A stretch of DNA of 64,000 bases from Mesorhizobium sp. CAU 1732 (GTDB taxonomy: Bacteria; Pseudomonadota; Alphaproteobacteria; Rhizobiales; Rhizobiaceae): NCBI RefSeq assembly GCF_039888675.1, contig NZ_JBDQQR010000001.1, positions 2,728,001 to 2,792,000 of the forward strand, given 5' to 3'. This document shows positions 16,177 through 23,563 of this stretch, one piece after another. The first letter of the stretch is position 1. Each line of letters starts with the position of its first letter. The position numbers were made by a program, and so were the translations under genes. Under the pieces are notes generated by a model that was given only the letters and a program-made list of their open reading frames with translations, was not told the origin of the DNA and did no database searches.

Positions 16177-16437
16177 CCCGGCGATGCGTGGCGTATACCG
16201 CGCGTGCCGGTTTGCATCATGCGGTAAAGAACCGTCGGCTTTGCCTCTTCCGGCGAGGCACCCAGGCGAAACTCCGAGGAATCGCCAGCATATCGATCCT
16301 GAAGTTCTTGCGATGCACTTTCAGGGAGCGGGTTACCCGGACGTCTTCAGCGGGCCCTAGATGTTTCTCCACCGCCTTGGGCGTCATTCGAAGGCGATAG
16401 GCCCTACGGATTTGTACGGAACGATCTCTAAATTCAT
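16177..16437 (-). pseudogene. frameshifted small T6SS-associated gene
   Basis: Starts at the ATG at 16437, which overlaps the stop of the preceding small frame (ATGA) and has GGGAGCAGACG upstream. It reads MNLEIVPYKSVGPIAFE and then stops. In the shifted frame it continues as MTPKAVEKHLGPAEDVRVTR. I recall a small protein family with an N-terminus of the form MN-EI-PY-SVGPI-FGMT; restoring one G (TTCGAATGACG to TTCGGAATGACG) gives FGMT and joins the frames. A second shift near 16285 may be needed to reach EEAKPTVLYR. The 3' end runs into repeat copy 2. Confidence 0.65.
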
Positions 16438-16589
16438 CGTCTGCTCCCTTGAGTCTTATCGGCAGCTTCGAGACACGCGGCATAGGCAACGGCATCTTCA
16501 GGGATGCTGACTAATTCGAATCCCGCAATGCCGGGCTCGATGTTGCCGAACGGAGCACCGCCATCTCTCCCGTGCGGAATGAGGATCAT
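16434..16589 (-). CDS. small hypothetical protein (51 aa)
   Basis: Begins with MILIPHGRDGGAPFGNIEPG, 11 bases after the DUF2169 stop, and its TGA overlaps the ATG of the frameshifted gene downstream. That overlap supports it being a translated frame, although its ribosome site is weak. No family is recognised. It may be a short native gene or the remainder of a longer one eroded at the cargo end of the operon. Confidence 0.45.
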   Translation of the reverse strand: MILIPHGRDGGAPFGNIEPGIAGFELVSIPEDAVAYAACLEAADKTQGSRR

Positions 16590-16600
16590 GTTGATGGTTC

Positions 16601-17647
16601 TTAGGTAGTGATAAGGCCGCTTTCCGGATCGGCGAGGAATAGATCGACCTTGAAGAATTCCGGGTTGATTTCCATCCAGCCCCGCCACGTAAGATCAACC
16701 CGCCATGGCGGGCCTTTACGCAGGTCGAGATGCAAGCCATCGAGGTTGAGGCGCATGCTCACCTCTTTGCCGTCACTCCAAAGGAACTTCGCACAGGGCA
16801 GAGCATTTGGAAGGTTGAAACGATGAACCTCGCCTCCCGGCGTCAAGCCGGCGAACGTGACCTGTTCGTCGCCTCGCAGGTAGCCGGGATAGATCAGGGC
16901 CGGGTGCGCGGTCTGATAAAAACGGTAGTCGAAGTTCTCCGGCAGTTTTGGATGCCGTTTTTCCAGCCACGCATCGTCGTAAGTACCAGCATGTTGCAGT
17001 CGAAACCGCCAGGAAGGCGGTACGGGCGCCATACCTTGCGGTTCGACCTCGGCGAACGGATCATTAACTGGGTAATTTTCGCTATCGATCGCCGGCGCGC
17101 GAAAGCGTCTGTCCATCGGCGTATATCGCGGGTGGAGAATTCCCGGCCCAAGTGGATTGAAATGACTGACGCCGCGATCCGGATCACCGATGATGCTGCC
17201 GCCAGACGCATTCAGATAGTCAAGCGGCATGGATTCGACGGGGCGAGCGTCGGTGAGTTTCCATGATGGGCTTGCACCCTTGCGTCCCGTTGCTTCCCAT
17301 TCGCGGGGTCCGCTGCAGCGCAGGATATGCTTGAGCTCGCCTACCTTGATACCGCATTCCCAGCGCGCCGATTTTTCGTGCCCCGGCGGATAAGTACTGC
17401 CTACGACGGTGATGTCGGCAGATGGCTTGAACGGGACAAGGTCGCTGGTGCGCACCAACGCGGTATCCTGTGAACTGCCGGCATATTCGTCCGCAAAGAC
17501 CAGTTCCTGGTGATCGGAGAGTGAAAGGCTTCCGGAATCGGATAGTTCGTAAACTCCGCGAACCGCCACCGCGGCCATGGTCGTGCCGTCCCGATGCCAC
17601 TGCTCGAATGCGATGGCAGAAAACGGAGTAGTGTTGTCATGAAGCAT
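16601..17647 (-). CDS. DUF2169 family T6SS adaptor protein
   Basis: 348 aa. N-terminal TPFSAIAFEQWHRDGTTMAA and the sequence running through ELSDSGSLSLSDHQELVFAD and SDLVPFKPSADITVVGSTYP are characteristic of DUF2169. In A. tumefaciens a DUF2169 protein is reported to load a Tde-type toxin together with a PAAR-like protein onto VgrG. Here it sits downstream of VgrG, DUF4150, toxin and immunity genes, the same set. A cytoplasmic chaperone/adaptor role is therefore likely. The ATG at 17647 follows the immunity gene by 26 bases. Confidence 0.88.
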   Translation of the reverse strand: MLHDNTTPFSAIAFEQWHRDGTTMAAVAVRGVYELSDSGSLSLSDHQELVFADEYAGSSQDTALVRTSDLVPFKPSADITVVGSTYPPGHEKSARWECGIKVGELKHILRCSGPREWEATGRKGASPSWKLTDARPVESMPLDYLNASGGSIIGDPDRGVSHFNPLGPGILHPRYTPMDRRFRAPAIDSENYPVNDPFAEVEPQGMAPVPPSWRFRLQHAGTYDDAWLEKRHPKLPENFDYRFYQTAHPALIYPGYLRGDEQVTFAGLTPGGEVHRFNLPNALPCAKFLWSDGKEVSMRLNLDGLHLDLRKGPPWRVDLTWRGWMEINPEFFKVDLFLADPESGLITT

Positions 17648-17673
17648 GGAGCGCCTTGGTCGGCAGCGACACG

Positions 17674-18444
17674 TTATTGCGGTCCGATGGGGCGTATGTC
17701 GGTCAGTTGACCGAAGCCCGGTTGCCCGTGCGCAGGTGGCTCGAAGCGACGCAGGATTGGTGTCTGGATCGAGGCCAATAACATGAGGTGCTCGAGCACC
17801 GGGACCCGTTGCAGGTTAATGGCGCTGTTTTCCCCGCCCAGGCTCAGTGCCGGAAAGAAGCCGTAGATCTCATCCCGATCCAGTTCGCCGAGGCGGGCGA
17901 TGGCCTTGGGAAGCATGTCGTCGCCCGAACTGTCGGTATGCGCCTTCCCATAATTCTTGCCGGTAGGGATGTGTCCTTCGATATCGGTTATGATGATGAA
18001 AGATTCATCTATGGGTACACCGGCGATCTCGTTGAAATCTTCATGCTTCTGCTCGATCACATAGTTATGTGTCCAGTAAAGCCGCATGACGCGGTAGCCG
18101 CCGAGCCATATGTACATCGTTCCGAACGCATCGTAGGCGTAGACCACCATCTCGTCGGGGTCGAATTCGAGGTCGCCCATAAAAGCCGTTTCGACGACCG
18201 GCTGAAGAAGCGCCGGATCGCATAGCCAGAACTTGCCCGAGTTCCAGCTTCCCCATCCGTGCTCCAGCCAAAGGCGGATCAGGATATCGGGAACGCGTCC
18301 GCGATAGGTTTCAGCATATGCTTTATCGGCAAGCCTGGCGTCTTTGGGAGCGCCACGCTGGAGGATGAGGATCTCATACCATTCCTCCGCGGTGAAGTAT
18401 TTCCGTTCCTTGAATATCTTGTCCAGTTCGTCGAGCCGCGACAT
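17674..18444 (-). CDS. Tdi-type immunity protein (GAD-like plus DUF1851)
   Basis: 256 aa with two domains. The N-terminal GAD-like region runs to about residue 110 (YRGRVPDILIRLWLEHGWGS, then FWLCDPALLQP). The C-terminal DUF1851 region has the diagnostic DEIYGFFPALSLGG near residues 190-205 followed by LEHLMLLAS. This architecture is that of Tdi immunity proteins, which neutralise Tde DNase effectors in the producing cell's cytoplasm. It directly follows the toxin gene (12-base gap), as expected of an antidote. Confidence 0.88.
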   Translation of the reverse strand: MSRLDELDKIFKERKYFTAEEWYEILILQRGAPKDARLADKAYAETYRGRVPDILIRLWLEHGWGSWNSGKFWLCDPALLQPVVETAFMGDLEFDPDEMVVYAYDAFGTMYIWLGGYRVMRLYWTHNYVIEQKHEDFNEIAGVPIDESFIIITDIEGHIPTGKNYGKAHTDSSGDDMLPKAIARLGELDRDEIYGFFPALSLGGENSAINLQRVPVLEHLMLLASIQTPILRRFEPPAHGQPGFGQLTDIRPIGPQ

Positions 18445-18456
18445 ACGACATTTCCT

Positions 18457-19524
18457 TTATCTTGGCTGGCCCGGCATTCCAGGAACGCTGGCGCAGACAT
18501 TCATAGATACCTGTACGGACGGGCAACCGTTCGCAGCCTGTTCCCGCGCATGCTGCACCAAACGCGCTTCCCTATCCTGCCATTGCCGTCCCATCGAGCT
18601 GTTTTCGTTAAGGCCGCCCATACGATCCTCGAGCGGAATGCCCGGGTCGGCAACCGATGCATAGTGTCCGCCGGCAATCATGTCAGGATTGTGCAAGGCT
18701 GCCAGCCCCGACATATGATCGGCAAGCGCGGCTTCCCAATTCCGTCCGTGCTCCAGCCTGAATCTCATCGTGACAGACGCTTCGTATTCTGCCCGCGTCT
18801 GATGTTGCAACGGGTCTGACAGAGCCCGCATGCCCGCCGGGTCGAGCCTGTACGCTGTATGGTTCGCCAGCATCTGCTGCGGGGTCATCCGGTTAAGGGC
18901 AGCTTCCTGGAGCTTCATCTGGCGCACGAACTCGTCCAACTTGATGAGGGGGCTGCGCGGCATGAAGCATATGTGATGGACCTTGCAGCGCGGTTGCGTC
19001 ACGCGCGGTCCGGGAAGCGGTATGGGAAGAGGACGCGGCTCAGGATCGGGATCTTCCGTCGGCGGGCGTTCCAATAGGTCCTGCACTTCGCGTTCGGCTT
19101 GGGCGACGGCCTCCGGTGTCGTCGGCGGCGCGAACGCGACCGCATTGTCGACCGCCTGATCGTACATTGCGTCGGGCATCACGACGCCGGGATTCTGAAG
19201 AACGTGGTTCTTCTGCTGCAGCGCCAAGTGGAAAGCCAGGTTGTCGGCGCTTACCCCGGAGGCTCCTGCGGCGGCATTGACCCACTCCATCTGTCCCGGT
19301 GAAAGCACTTCGCTGGGGATCGGTAGCTCCGATCCCTCACCTGCGGGGCTCGAATAGAGCAGAGTGGAAAAGAAGACGGTAACCGGATTCGAAGCTCTCG
19401 CTATCCAGGTCGGAAAGCGTGAAACCCGGTTCTTGCCCCACTCAAAGCCCTTTTGCTGCCAGAAATCGAGAACTTCTCCAGCAGTGGGATAGTTGATGCC
19501 GGCGGTTGCAGAAGAAAAACTCAC
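18457..19524 (-). CDS. T6SS DNase effector, Tde-like (Ntox15/Toxin_43 domain)
   Basis: 355 aa. The N-terminal ~170 residues end in a proline-rich linker (EDPDPEPRPLPIPLPGPR); this part likely docks to the DUF4150/VgrG tip. The C-terminal domain from about residue 180 matches Ntox15: CFMPR, EFVRQMKLQEAALNRMT, the catalytic HxxD motif H278-N-P-D281 followed by AGG, and GGLNENSSMGRQW. Family members degrade target-cell DNA. The catalytic residues are intact, so it should be active. The start overlaps the DUF4150 stop (ATGA) and the cognate immunity gene follows. Confidence 0.9.
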   Translation of the reverse strand: MSFSSATAGINYPTAGEVLDFWQQKGFEWGKNRVSRFPTWIARASNPVTVFFSTLLYSSPAGEGSELPIPSEVLSPGQMEWVNAAAGASGVSADNLAFHLALQQKNHVLQNPGVVMPDAMYDQAVDNAVAFAPPTTPEAVAQAEREVQDLLERPPTEDPDPEPRPLPIPLPGPRVTQPRCKVHHICFMPRSPLIKLDEFVRQMKLQEAALNRMTPQQMLANHTAYRLDPAGMRALSDPLQHQTRAEYEASVTMRFRLEHGRNWEAALADHMSGLAALHNPDMIAGGHYASVADPGIPLEDRMGGLNENSSMGRQWQDREARLVQHAREQAANGCPSVQVSMNVCASVPGMPGQPR

Positions 19525-20018
19525 CCGGCGTCATCCTTGGCTGGCGCATCTCCTGTCGACGCTTCAGTCGGGCTTTCAAGCGGCGGGTTGTTGTAGAGAT
19601 TCACCGCATGGGTCGGCTCGCGGACCTCGACCGATTTCAGGTAATAGAGCTTCCCGACCGTATTGCGGTTGTTCATCCACCACTCGTGGGCGTGCATGAT
19701 CGCTGGTTTCCCCTCGATACGCACCGACTTCGAGTGGTCCTTCGGATGACAAGCCGCACCGACGGTGCCTGACTTCACGCCGCCCGCGGTGCCGGGCGAG
19801 TCGCCCTGCGTACGCGTGATGACCGAACCGAGATTGTGAGACCGTTGCCCGGTCATGCGCACTGTGGCGGCCGTGTTTGCGTCGTCGTCCTGCTTTGCGA
19901 ACACGGAGTAGGGAACCGGTACAACTGAACTGCCTATCGGCGTCTTGCAGACGTCGGGTGTCAGAGAAATCACTATGCCGTCGCCGGTGTCGCGACTACC
20001 TTCCCTCGATGCGGTCAT
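19521..20018 (-). CDS. PAAR-like DUF4150 spike-tip protein
   Basis: 165 aa. The DUF4150 core reads from DVCKTPIGSSVVPVPYSVFA, then GSVITRTQGDSPGTAGGVKS, to IMHAHEWWMNNRN. It is expected to cap the VgrG spike and link the toxin to it. It lies 10 bases after vgrG, has GAGGACCACGAG before its ATG, and overlaps the toxin start by 4 bases. The last ~35 residues are a flexible acidic tail rather than a toxin domain, so the toxin is supplied by the next gene. Confidence 0.9.
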   Translation of the reverse strand: MTASREGSRDTGDGIVISLTPDVCKTPIGSSVVPVPYSVFAKQDDDANTAATVRMTGQRSHNLGSVITRTQGDSPGTAGGVKSGTVGAACHPKDHSKSVRIEGKPAIMHAHEWWMNNRNTVGKLYYLKSVEVREPTHAVNLYNNPPLESPTEASTGDAPAKDDAG

Positions 20019-20028
20019 CTCGTGGTCC

Positions 20029-22251
20029 TCAGTTCAGATCGATGTCTTTGCCGTTGATTTGAACGTGACCGGTCGCGGAAAAGTTGAATTTCGTCCCGAT
20101 GATGGTCACGTTCCCATCGCTGTCCATCACAAATTTGGACTTACCGGCATTGATGATGAACTCTTTTCCGACATGCACAGTCATGGTGTGACCGACGGAC
20201 GTGTTCTTGTAGACGCCGATCTGTTCCGTACGCGCGACGCCAACAGTGTCCGAGCGGAACTTCTCCACCATCGTGGTCAGGATGCCACCCAATGGCATGA
20301 GCTTTGACAGCAGGCCGCCAAGCGCGCCGGCTGTCGAAGCCTGTTCCGCGCCCCCTTTCGTGGAGAAATTGCCCGCGCGATTAAAGTCACCGTTCGCCTT
20401 GAGCGAGAAGGCTTCCGCAGCAGCACCGACGGCAGCAACGGATTTGACGAACTGCGACAAGCCCTTGTCGCCGATGGCAGCAGAACCGGCGAGGCTGTCT
20501 TGCCCCCCAGCCGCTACGATGCCGCCAAGAACTCCAAGAAGGGGCATGCCGGAACCACCGCCGATTGCGAGGTTCATTGAACCACCGACTTTTTCCTGAC
20601 GGTTTCCGCCGACTTCCACAGAGCTGTTGGAGCCGATGCTTTCGACCTCGTTGGCATCCACCCGTTTTGCGCGATTGTTCAGAACCTTGATGGATTGATC
20701 CTTCTGGGCATGGATGAAAAGATTCTCTTTGCCGGAATCGTCTTCGAGCGAAATCTCGTTATACCCGCTGCCCTTATGCGTGTTGGAGCGCAGGACCATG
20801 CGGGTCTTGTTGGCCGGCAGGTCGTAGGGCACGCCATTGTCGGGATTGGGCACGACGCCGGTGACGAGCGGACGGTCGGGGTCGCCGTCGACGAAGGCGA
20901 CCATGACCTCCATGCCGATGCGGGGAATGACCTGTCCGCCCCAGCTTCCGCCGGCCCAACTCTGCGCCACGCGCACCCAGCAGGTGTCCGTGCCGTCCTT
21001 CTTCGCGCGGCGGTCCCACGGGAACCACAGCTTGATGCGGCCATACTGGTCAGGGTGGATTTCCTCGCCGGAGGGGCCGGCCACGATCGCGACCTGGGTG
21101 CCTTCGATGCGCGGGCGCCGGGTCGCGCGGTGCGGCGTCAGCGCGACGCTCGAGGGAACCGCCTCGAACACGTTCGTGTATTCGAGACCATCGGCGTTGG
21201 TCTCATAGGATCGGTCCGTGATCACGTGCTTCACGGATGCCATGACGTGCTCGTCGAAGACGGCATCGGGGTTCGCGACGTCATAGGGCGTGAAACGCCG
21301 CCCTGCTTCGACGATGCGCACCGTCGACTGGCCCGAGACACGCAGATGGTCCGCCTCACTCGACTGCATGCGCAGCTTTTCGGCGCGCTCGGCGGCTTCC
21401 ATGGAGGACGCGCGCGCGGGGTATTCGTAGAGTTCGCGCTTGATGGCATCGGGCATCTGCACCAGCGACGGCGTGGTGGAGATGGGCACGATCTTCGGCG
21501 TCTCGAAGTTCCAGTCCGCGCCGGCGCGCTGGCCGGGGACGTATGAGAAACGACGGCTCCATTCGGTGATGTGGTTGCGGTCGGTCGAGCCGTGAGAGAA
21601 GCGGACCTTGCCTTCGCCCTGCGCCGATGGCGAGGGGCCTGCCCATGAACCGGCGTTGTCGGCGACGTGCAGCCGATGGCTACCTTCCTCATGGCTGAAC
21701 CAGAAAAACAGGCCGTCTTCCTCGAAGCGGCGCAGGAGGTAGTCGAGGTCCGTCTCGTTCCACTGCACCGAATAGTGCTGAACGGGCGGCGGCGAGATGA
21801 CGCCCGAGACATCCGGCGACGGCAGGCCATGCTCTGACAGGAGATCCTGCACGATGTCGATCGCCGTCTTGTCCATCCAGATGCGGCAGTCGGATCGACG
21901 CGACAGCAGCCACAGTTGCGGCCGCAAGACAAGCATGTAGGACCGCATGCCGCGCGTGACGGGCGGACCCTCGCTGAGTTCGGTCACGAGCCCGTTGAAC
22001 GGTCGCCTGATGCCGTCGCCATCCTCGCCCTGGCTGACCTCCAGCGAAAGATCGACGAGGCGCCCGATGAGTTCGTCCGGCTTGACGTCGTCGCGCTTCG
22101 CCCGTGCCGAGATGGTGATCTCGAAGAGTTGCGACACGCCTTCGCTGATCGAGGCGCGTTCCGGCAGGAGCTGGTCGTCACCGAGCGGTGACGACACTTT
22201 CAGAATGCGGTTCGCCTGGATGAAATCGGCGGCCGGTGGCAGGTCGTTCAT
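20029..22251 (-). CDS. vgrG: VgrG spike protein
   Basis: 740 aa, trimeric T6SS spike (TssI). The gp27-like N-terminal part spans about residues 1-380. The gp5 OB-fold signature is GRIKLWFPWDRRAKKDGTDT, WVRVAQSWAGGSWGGQVIPR and VMVAFVDGDPDRPLVTG. A C-terminal beta-helix ends in INAGKSKFVMDSDGNVTIIG. An unusual Ala/Gly-rich stretch of about 100 residues interrupts the beta-helix (from SMNLAIGGGSGMPLLGVLGG to about GGILTTMVEKF). No toxin extension is fused. It heads the cargo genes DUF4150, Tde and Tdi. Confidence 0.95.
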   Translation of the reverse strand: MNDLPPAADFIQANRILKVSSPLGDDQLLPERASISEGVSQLFEITISARAKRDDVKPDELIGRLVDLSLEVSQGEDGDGIRRPFNGLVTELSEGPPVTRGMRSYMLVLRPQLWLLSRRSDCRIWMDKTAIDIVQDLLSEHGLPSPDVSGVISPPPVQHYSVQWNETDLDYLLRRFEEDGLFFWFSHEEGSHRLHVADNAGSWAGPSPSAQGEGKVRFSHGSTDRNHITEWSRRFSYVPGQRAGADWNFETPKIVPISTTPSLVQMPDAIKRELYEYPARASSMEAAERAEKLRMQSSEADHLRVSGQSTVRIVEAGRRFTPYDVANPDAVFDEHVMASVKHVITDRSYETNADGLEYTNVFEAVPSSVALTPHRATRRPRIEGTQVAIVAGPSGEEIHPDQYGRIKLWFPWDRRAKKDGTDTCWVRVAQSWAGGSWGGQVIPRIGMEVMVAFVDGDPDRPLVTGVVPNPDNGVPYDLPANKTRMVLRSNTHKGSGYNEISLEDDSGKENLFIHAQKDQSIKVLNNRAKRVDANEVESIGSNSSVEVGGNRQEKVGGSMNLAIGGGSGMPLLGVLGGIVAAGGQDSLAGSAAIGDKGLSQFVKSVAAVGAAAEAFSLKANGDFNRAGNFSTKGGAEQASTAGALGGLLSKLMPLGGILTTMVEKFRSDTVGVARTEQIGVYKNTSVGHTMTVHVGKEFIINAGKSKFVMDSDGNVTIIGTKFNFSATGHVQINGKDIDLN

Positions 22252-22357
22252 CGGGCCTCACTTCCGCGCACGTGCGTCTCCGGTGACTGTGAATGTCGCA
22301 TAAGCTCTCGAGTCGAAGGCTGCGCCGCCATGTCGTCTCTCGCTGCCTCGCGCGTCT

Positions 22358-22921
22358 TCAGCGTGGTGCCGGCGACTGGTTTCTCCAGATTTCGAGCATT
22401 TCACCGACGCTCTTCTGTCGCTGGCCGATCAGGAAGGCGCGCTGGGGTGAATGCGATCGGTTCAGCGGCGTGGCGAACGACTGCGGCCCATACAAAAGCG
22501 TGTCCGTAAGGATTTCTTTGATGTCGTCGTGGGTGGGGACGGTGCCGAGAAGATGGGTCGTGCCGCCCATGTAGACCGTGTTGCCCATCGATTTTGCGGT
22601 CGTGTAGTTGACCTGCACGACGAATACGTCGTGACGTTTCTCGAACAGCGTATCGCTGATCTTGCTGTGGTTCTGTCGCAGCCAGCGGCTCAGGGCCACG
22701 GTCAACGCACGTTCGTTCAGCGCAAGGGATGCAGCCTGCACGACGGCGGCGACACCGCCACCCGTCGCGTTTCTGGCGCCAACCTGCCGCGGACCGCTGC
22801 GATATTGCATGTAGTCGAAAGTCTGGGGGCGTCCCCCAAGGCCTTTGACCTCGGGAAGCAGTTCCGATTGAAGGGCAGGGCGCAGAAAAAGCCCGCCCCA
22901 CGATACGTTGAAATTCGGCAT
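22358..22921 (-). CDS. hypothetical protein between hcp and vgrG
   Basis: 187 aa, no family recognised. I chose the ATG at 22921 (MPNFNVSWGGLFLRPALQSE) with GAGGTTGTG upstream; the longer open frame would run back into hcp. It has no signal peptide and no clear membrane helix. Visible features are a conserved-looking strand region (HDVFVVQVNYTTAKSMGNTV) and a basic, proline-containing C-terminus. Its place in the hcp-vgrG unit suggests a T6SS accessory, cargo or immunity role; which one cannot be told. Confidence 0.65.
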   Translation of the reverse strand: MPNFNVSWGGLFLRPALQSELLPEVKGLGGRPQTFDYMQYRSGPRQVGARNATGGGVAAVVQAASLALNERALTVALSRWLRQNHSKISDTLFEKRHDVFVVQVNYTTAKSMGNTVYMGGTTHLLGTVPTHDDIKEILTDTLLYGPQSFATPLNRSHSPQRAFLIGQRQKSVGEMLEIWRNQSPAPR

Positions 22922-23000
22922 CACAACCTCGATGAGCAGCGCCCGTATCGACGTGGGCACACAGTGACCGCGTTCGAAACAAGCTCGATGAAAACCTGGG

Positions 23001-23030
23001 TCGGGGCGCCTCCGGAAAGAAACGCCCCGA
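23001..23030 (-). terminator. stem-loop downstream of hcp
   Basis: A perfect 8-bp GC-rich stem (TCGGGGCG / CGCCCCGA) with a 14-base loop, 12 bases after the hcp stop on the minus strand and followed within a few bases by GGTTTTC. It may terminate part of the transcripts or protect the hcp mRNA 3' end, fitting the need for far more Hcp than VgrG. The rest of the 121-base gap shows nothing. Confidence 0.55.
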
Positions 23031-23042
23031 TAGAAGCAGGGA

Positions 23043-23519
23043 TCAAGCGGCCTTGGTCGTAGCCAGATCGTAAGAGGCAATCATCGGCGACTGCGCCGCG
23101 TTGTCGTCGCCACTCGGGGTGTACTTGACTTCCATCTTGGTGAAGTTGAGCCGGATCGTCTCGATCGGACGGTCGCCGGTGGAGTCCACCGAATAGCTGG
23201 CGATCAGCGTGTTCGTCAGCGCGTACTCGATATAGGTTTCGCCCGGGCTGCCGGTCGTCACCAGATGGATGACGGCACGTTTGCCGGTACGGCCCGAGCA
23301 CGCTTCCTGGAAAAGCTTGACGGACGAGGAGTCGCTGACCTTGGTGAGAACGACCTCGGAGACCGAAGGCTCGGAAGCCTCGCGGTTTGCTGCCGAACCG
23401 GCAGACGTGTTCATGTTACGGGTAACGTCCCAGTGGATCGCCTCGATGTCCATCCACTTGCGGTGCTGCTCCTGGGTCGCGTCGCCCTGAATGGTGTCGA
23501 TCTGCAGATAAATCGGCAT
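23043..23519 (-). CDS. hcp: Hcp tube protein
   Basis: 158 aa secreted T6SS inner-tube protein (TssD), which stacks as hexameric rings inside the sheath. MPIYLQIDTIQGDATQEQHR at the N-terminus, the core strand around ASEPSVSEVVLTKVSDSSSV, and LNFTKMEVKYTP near the C-terminus are family hallmarks. I chose the ATG at 23519 with AGGAG ten bases upstream; a GTG nine bases earlier would sit almost on top of that site. It lies downstream of clpV. Confidence 0.95.
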   Translation of the reverse strand: MPIYLQIDTIQGDATQEQHRKWMDIEAIHWDVTRNMNTSAGSAANREASEPSVSEVVLTKVSDSSSVKLFQEACSGRTGKRAVIHLVTTGSPGETYIEYALTNTLIASYSVDSTGDRPIETIRLNFTKMEVKYTPSGDDNAAQSPMIASYDLATTKAA

Positions 23520-23563
23520 GCTGTGCACTCTCCTGTTTTAGTCGTTTCAATCGCCAAGTTGCA

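Noticed and set aside
15876..16220. A 114-codon chimeric frame as a native gene
   Set aside because: Its first 42 codons read through antisense of the duplicated LysR 3' end and sequence beyond it; only the 72-codon tail is likely native.
16217..16495. A 92-codon minus-strand frame as an intact gene
   Set aside because: Its first part overlaps the end of the preceding small frame and a better-supported start (16437) in another frame. It is the shifted continuation of a broken gene, so I annotated a pseudogene.
18259..18819. Plus-strand frame opposite the Tde/Tdi genes
   Set aside because: Composition and lack of a ribosome site mark it as a shadow; the minus-strand genes have clear domains and overlaps.
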